Source: DATBRG01 sp036560445 (GTDB lineage Bacteria; Pseudomonadota; Gammaproteobacteria; Burkholderiales; Methylophilaceae). From it: a DNA stretch of 64,000 bases. The first letter of the stretch is position 1. Every line of letters begins with the position of its first letter. Shown here one piece after another: positions 61,331 to 64,000 of this stretch. The position numbers and the translations under genes were made by a program. Below the pieces are notes generated by a model. The model ran no database searches and was not told where the DNA came from. It saw only the letters and a list, made by a program, of their open reading frames with translations. The stretch lies in assembly GCA_036560445.1 (NCBI GenBank), contig DATBRG010000003.1, positions 6,164 through 70,163 of the forward strand, in the 5' to 3' direction.

Positions 61331-63337
61331 TTATATTACTTCTATATTTATATCCAAGCCATTAGCTAAGGCCTGATCCGACCATTTCAACTCTAAAGTG
61401 ACAGCCTGCATTATCTTCTCGAAGCCGGCCTCAGATTGGGAAACGCTGAAATGCGGATAGCTAGTAAAACTACAAGCTGCACTAGTATGAAGATTGAGGG
61501 CGCCACCAAGAACCTCGTCTTCTAATGCAATATGTTTAAGCCCGCTGAATTTGATTATCTGGCCAAAACCGCCGGGAATATTTTCACCCATGCGGAAACG
61601 CCCGGCAGGACCATCACAACTTGGCATCGCCAGATTGATCTCAACCTTAAAACTACCCTCGGGTATTTTGCTGAATTTATAGCTAACGTGCAGTTGATTA
61701 TCTTCCAGCATAATCTTCTTGTGAACTTCACCGCCACGCATAACAGCGCGAAAATCCAGCGATGTCTTACTTGATCCAGGGCGTTTGTAATTCAAAGGTT
61801 GTGCAATACCGTCATCCGTGACCCAGAAATCACAGAACATGGTCTTGCGATAACTATCTGTAACCATGTCAGCTTCAGTGATTTCGTGCTTAAAGCTCAT
61901 ACGCTCATGCGGGTTGGCAATCCCTTCCCCATTGTGGGTATGGTCGGGCTGTGCATGGACTTTACGGTGATAATGCTCAGCCTGGCGCGTCAAAGTGTCG
62001 CCAAAGTTATGGCGTAACTGATAAGCATCAAATTCGCAAATCGAGGCAGAACCATCCAGGCGCACTACTGCCTGCAATATACCATTCTGTAAGAAGGCCT
62101 CGTCACAACCATCCATATCGAGGTCGGTTACTAGCTTTGTCGGTCGCTGCACAACTTCATCAAGTAGCTGTTCAAGTGACAACATGGCATTAAATATGGC
62201 ACGCCGTAAATGGGGTAAATACAGCCCGCCAAACAAGCCATGCCAATAAGCATCATTGGCTTGTGTCTGATACAGGGCTTGCAACATCTCTGGCGTTTTT
62301 CTGTTATCTGGCAAGGCATTAAAGCGCGCTGACAGGTTCAGCATGCGTTTATGCATCCAGTTGGATTCCGGATATCGCATAAAGAAATTGCGCCAGATAC
62401 CACCACGTATATAAGGTTTGGTAACCTCATAGCGGTCGGCATACTTCTCTTGGTTAACCAGGTCTGCGTAGTGATGGGCGGCAGGTACAGGCAGCGTCCA
62501 TTCGTTCATTTCTATATAGGAAGCCGTTGGCAAGTAGACTACGCCACGAGTTTTGGCCATGGCATGGTAGTCGCTGTAACGCATAGGCTTGATGATGGAT
62601 GAGTTAAGCACGCCCTCGATGAAGTTCCTTAGCCAGCCACGCTCATATACCCACTCATAGGTTTCCGGCCAGATACCAAACTTCTCGATATCATCAAAGT
62701 ATATTGCCGCGGCCTGTTTGCTCTCATCGGCAAGGCTTTCGAGATATTCGACCACCTCATGTGCAGGTGAAAATGGCAAGCGGTAGCGTAATGATTCAGA
62801 AATTGGAAACAGGTTAATCTTGCGACCATCTTCTTCAGTAGTGAAATAACCATTAAGATCTTGGCTCTGCTTGCCAGTGCACATGAAGTGGTAGTCATCA
62901 ACCGTCACATAACTGATCCCGGAATCCGCAAGTGCAGGCACCACTGTCGACTCCCAAACGCGTTCGGTTAGCCATGCTCCTAATGGAGCCTCACCCAGAT
63001 TCTGTTTAAGGTAGGTTGATAGCTGGGTAATCTGCCCAACACGATCACGACTTGGAATCGCCGCCAGAACTGGCTCTGTGAACCCTGCGCCAAACAACTC
63101 AGCCTGTTCCCGCTCTACCATTTGCCGCAACAGCGCCATATCCTCAGGATAGTGTTTGAGCATGTATTCCAGCAGCCAACCACTGATGTGAATGGCAAAT
63201 CGAAAATCGGGATATTGATTTAAGACTCTTAGAAATGGCCCGTAGCAGCGTACATGGGCATCGTCAAGTACGCTCTCAAAGTTTCCAACAGGCTGGTGGG
63301 CATGCACACCCAGTAGTAACGCAACAGTTTTAGCCAA
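61331..63337 (-). CDS. GH57 4-alpha-glucanotransferase/alpha-amylase-like enzyme
   Basis: 668 residues. The GH57 barrel carries HAHQP (12-16), GAGFTEP, the nucleophile Glu125 in WLTERVWES and the acid Asp216 in IYFDDIEKFG, spaced like E123 and D214 of the Thermococcus 4-alpha-glucanotransferase. The C-terminal beta domains (about 400-665) resemble DUF1925/DUF1926. Start codon is TTG at 63337 with a GGGAG Shine-Dalgarno. Reshapes alpha-1,4-glucans, probably glycogen. It follows the next GH57 gene by 41 bases. Confidence 0.92.
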   Translation of the reverse strand: MAKTVALLLGVHAHQPVGNFESVLDDAHVRCYGPFLRVLNQYPDFRFAIHISGWLLEYMLKHYPEDMALLRQMVEREQAELFGAGFTEPVLAAIPSRDRVGQITQLSTYLKQNLGEAPLGAWLTERVWESTVVPALADSGISYVTVDDYHFMCTGKQSQDLNGYFTTEEDGRKINLFPISESLRYRLPFSPAHEVVEYLESLADESKQAAAIYFDDIEKFGIWPETYEWVYERGWLRNFIEGVLNSSIIKPMRYSDYHAMAKTRGVVYLPTASYIEMNEWTLPVPAAHHYADLVNQEKYADRYEVTKPYIRGGIWRNFFMRYPESNWMHKRMLNLSARFNALPDNRKTPEMLQALYQTQANDAYWHGLFGGLYLPHLRRAIFNAMLSLEQLLDEVVQRPTKLVTDLDMDGCDEAFLQNGILQAVVRLDGSASICEFDAYQLRHNFGDTLTRQAEHYHRKVHAQPDHTHNGEGIANPHERMSFKHEITEADMVTDSYRKTMFCDFWVTDDGIAQPLNYKRPGSSKTSLDFRAVMRGGEVHKKIMLEDNQLHVSYKFSKIPEGSFKVEINLAMPSCDGPAGRFRMGENIPGGFGQIIKFSGLKHIALEDEVLGGALNLHTSAACSFTSYPHFSVSQSEAGFEKIMQAVTLELKWSDQALANGLDINIEVI

Positions 63338-63378
63338 GCTTCTGCTCCCAGCAGAGTAATGTGATTGAATTCATTTAA

Positions 63379-64000
63379 TTAAACTTCCTGACCACGCCGC
63401 ATGGTGCCACCCACCGCAGGGTCACCTCCGCCATGACTAATGGGAATATTGAGCATGTCTGGCACATCCAACTTGAGTAACTTGTAAAGATTCATCAAGT
63501 TACGACGGTAAAGCCGGTCAAAACTGTCTACGCTTACTGCAGAGTTGTAATCGCCGAACCACCAGAACCAGTCAGAGGCTTCGCATACAGCCAGTTGCCG
63601 CTCGCAGGCTTGCCGCTCTTCGGCATTCAGCACCGTAGTCTGCAGTGCTTTGTCATAGGCTTTTTTGGCGTAACAAAGCAAATCCCAAGCATGATTTTTC
63701 TCTGCTGCCCCTATCCATGTGCTGAAGCTGCCATATACCCAACTACCAGCGGCAACCTCATGCAATGGCTGCAGATCTATATTTTTGGACTTTTTACATT
63801 TCTCTACAATATCGCTGAAAGTCGTCATCTCTATGAAAGGATGCGCTGCCAGCGCAGCATAGAGCTCATTAAGGAAATAATATCCATTGTAAGGATAGTA
63901 TTCCCAAGCGTTTTCTCCATCGAGAATGACACTGACAACCAGATTCTTCTGGCTTGTATTTGCCTGATGGATAGCTTCCAGGGAATGAACGAAGTCCGCT
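63379..64000 (-). CDS. GH57 family protein, C-terminal part (runs off the window)
   Basis: The frame is open to base 64000 without a stop, so this is the 3' end of a longer gene; about 206 residues are visible. An upstream segment reads VVSVILDGENAWEYYPYNG, then a YYFLNELYAALAAHP stretch typical of GH57 proteins with an AB-type domain. The remaining C-terminal helical part includes AAEKNHAWDLL and DWFWWFGDYNSA, as in amylopullulanase-type members. The ATG at 63828 is internal. It ends 41 bases before the TTG of the next GH57 gene. Confidence 0.85.
   Translation of the reverse strand, partial: ADFVHSLEAIHQANTSQKNLVVSVILDGENAWEYYPYNGYYFLNELYAALAAHPFIEMTTFSDIVEKCKKSKNIDLQPLHEVAAGSWVYGSFSTWIGAAEKNHAWDLLCYAKKAYDKALQTTVLNAEERQACERQLAVCEASDWFWWFGDYNSAVSVDSFDRLYRRNLMNLYKLLKLDVPDMLNIPISHGGGDPAVGGTMRRGQEV

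Overview
The window is 64 kb of a dense bacterial chromosome with no mobile element, prophage, rRNA operon or CRISPR array. Gene content and order (ligA-zipA-smc, leuCDB, the mutL-miaA neighbourhood, cimA, tsaE-amiC, an endonuclease-type MutL, dapC, mnmC) point to a betaproteobacterium. A lone PQQ dehydrogenase and a pair of GH17 beta-glucan enzymes make a Methylophilaceae-like methylotroph plausible; that family-level placement is inference from content, not alignment. No gene-free stretch exceeds about 300 bases.

Layout. 1-6.3 kb (minus): ligA (runs off the left edge), zipA and smc. 6.4-8.3 kb: queF, tRNA-Ala(GGC), tRNA-Glu(TTC), a 2-oxoglutarate oxygenase-like gene and a small metal-binding HMA protein. 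8.4-10.3 kb: an arsenic operon arsR-acr3-arsC, with a perfect inverted repeat touching the arsR start codon. 10.3-12.1 kb: a PQQ-type propeller lipoprotein on the minus strand.

12.2-22.5 kb is the most distinctive block. An ECF sigma factor and a RskA-like anti-sigma factor are followed by a CarH/LitR-type B12-binding MerR regulator. A tightly overlapping run of ten membrane-lipid genes comes next: two cyclopropane synthase-like methyltransferases, DUF2878, DUF1295, a DUF6134-like periplasmic protein, a lipocalin, a fatty acid desaturase, a FAD amine oxidase-like protein and DUF1365. This looks like a light- and/or oxidative-stress-controlled lipid remodelling system.

22.5-33 kb: a small methyltransferase, mnmC, a TPR/OGT-like glycosyltransferase, an EAL-CBS-GGDEF-Cache c-di-GMP protein, pilU, an EamA transporter and dapC. 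33-42.7 kb: miaA, an HNH-like gene coupled to mutL, leuCDB, an XRE/MmyB regulator with a small unknown gene, and cimA; cimA and leuCDB are both branched-chain amino acid genes. 42.8-46.9 kb: a TetR regulator, a YqhD-like aldehyde reductase and two MDR oxidoreductases, with matching TetR-type operators before the regulator and before yqhD. 46.9-49.8 kb: amiC, tsaE and queG; queF and queG are both queuosine genes.

49.8-64 kb: envelope and storage glycans. There are two GT39-like membrane glycosyltransferases, a GtrB-GtrA-HpnK run, a GH17 protein and a GH17-GT2 fusion (beta-1,3-glucan type), a ROK glucokinase and two GH57 enzymes, the last running off the right edge. Several genes (dapC, mutL, the OGT-like gene, queG) carry a -10-like hexamer 6-7 nt before the ATG, suggesting leaderless transcripts.
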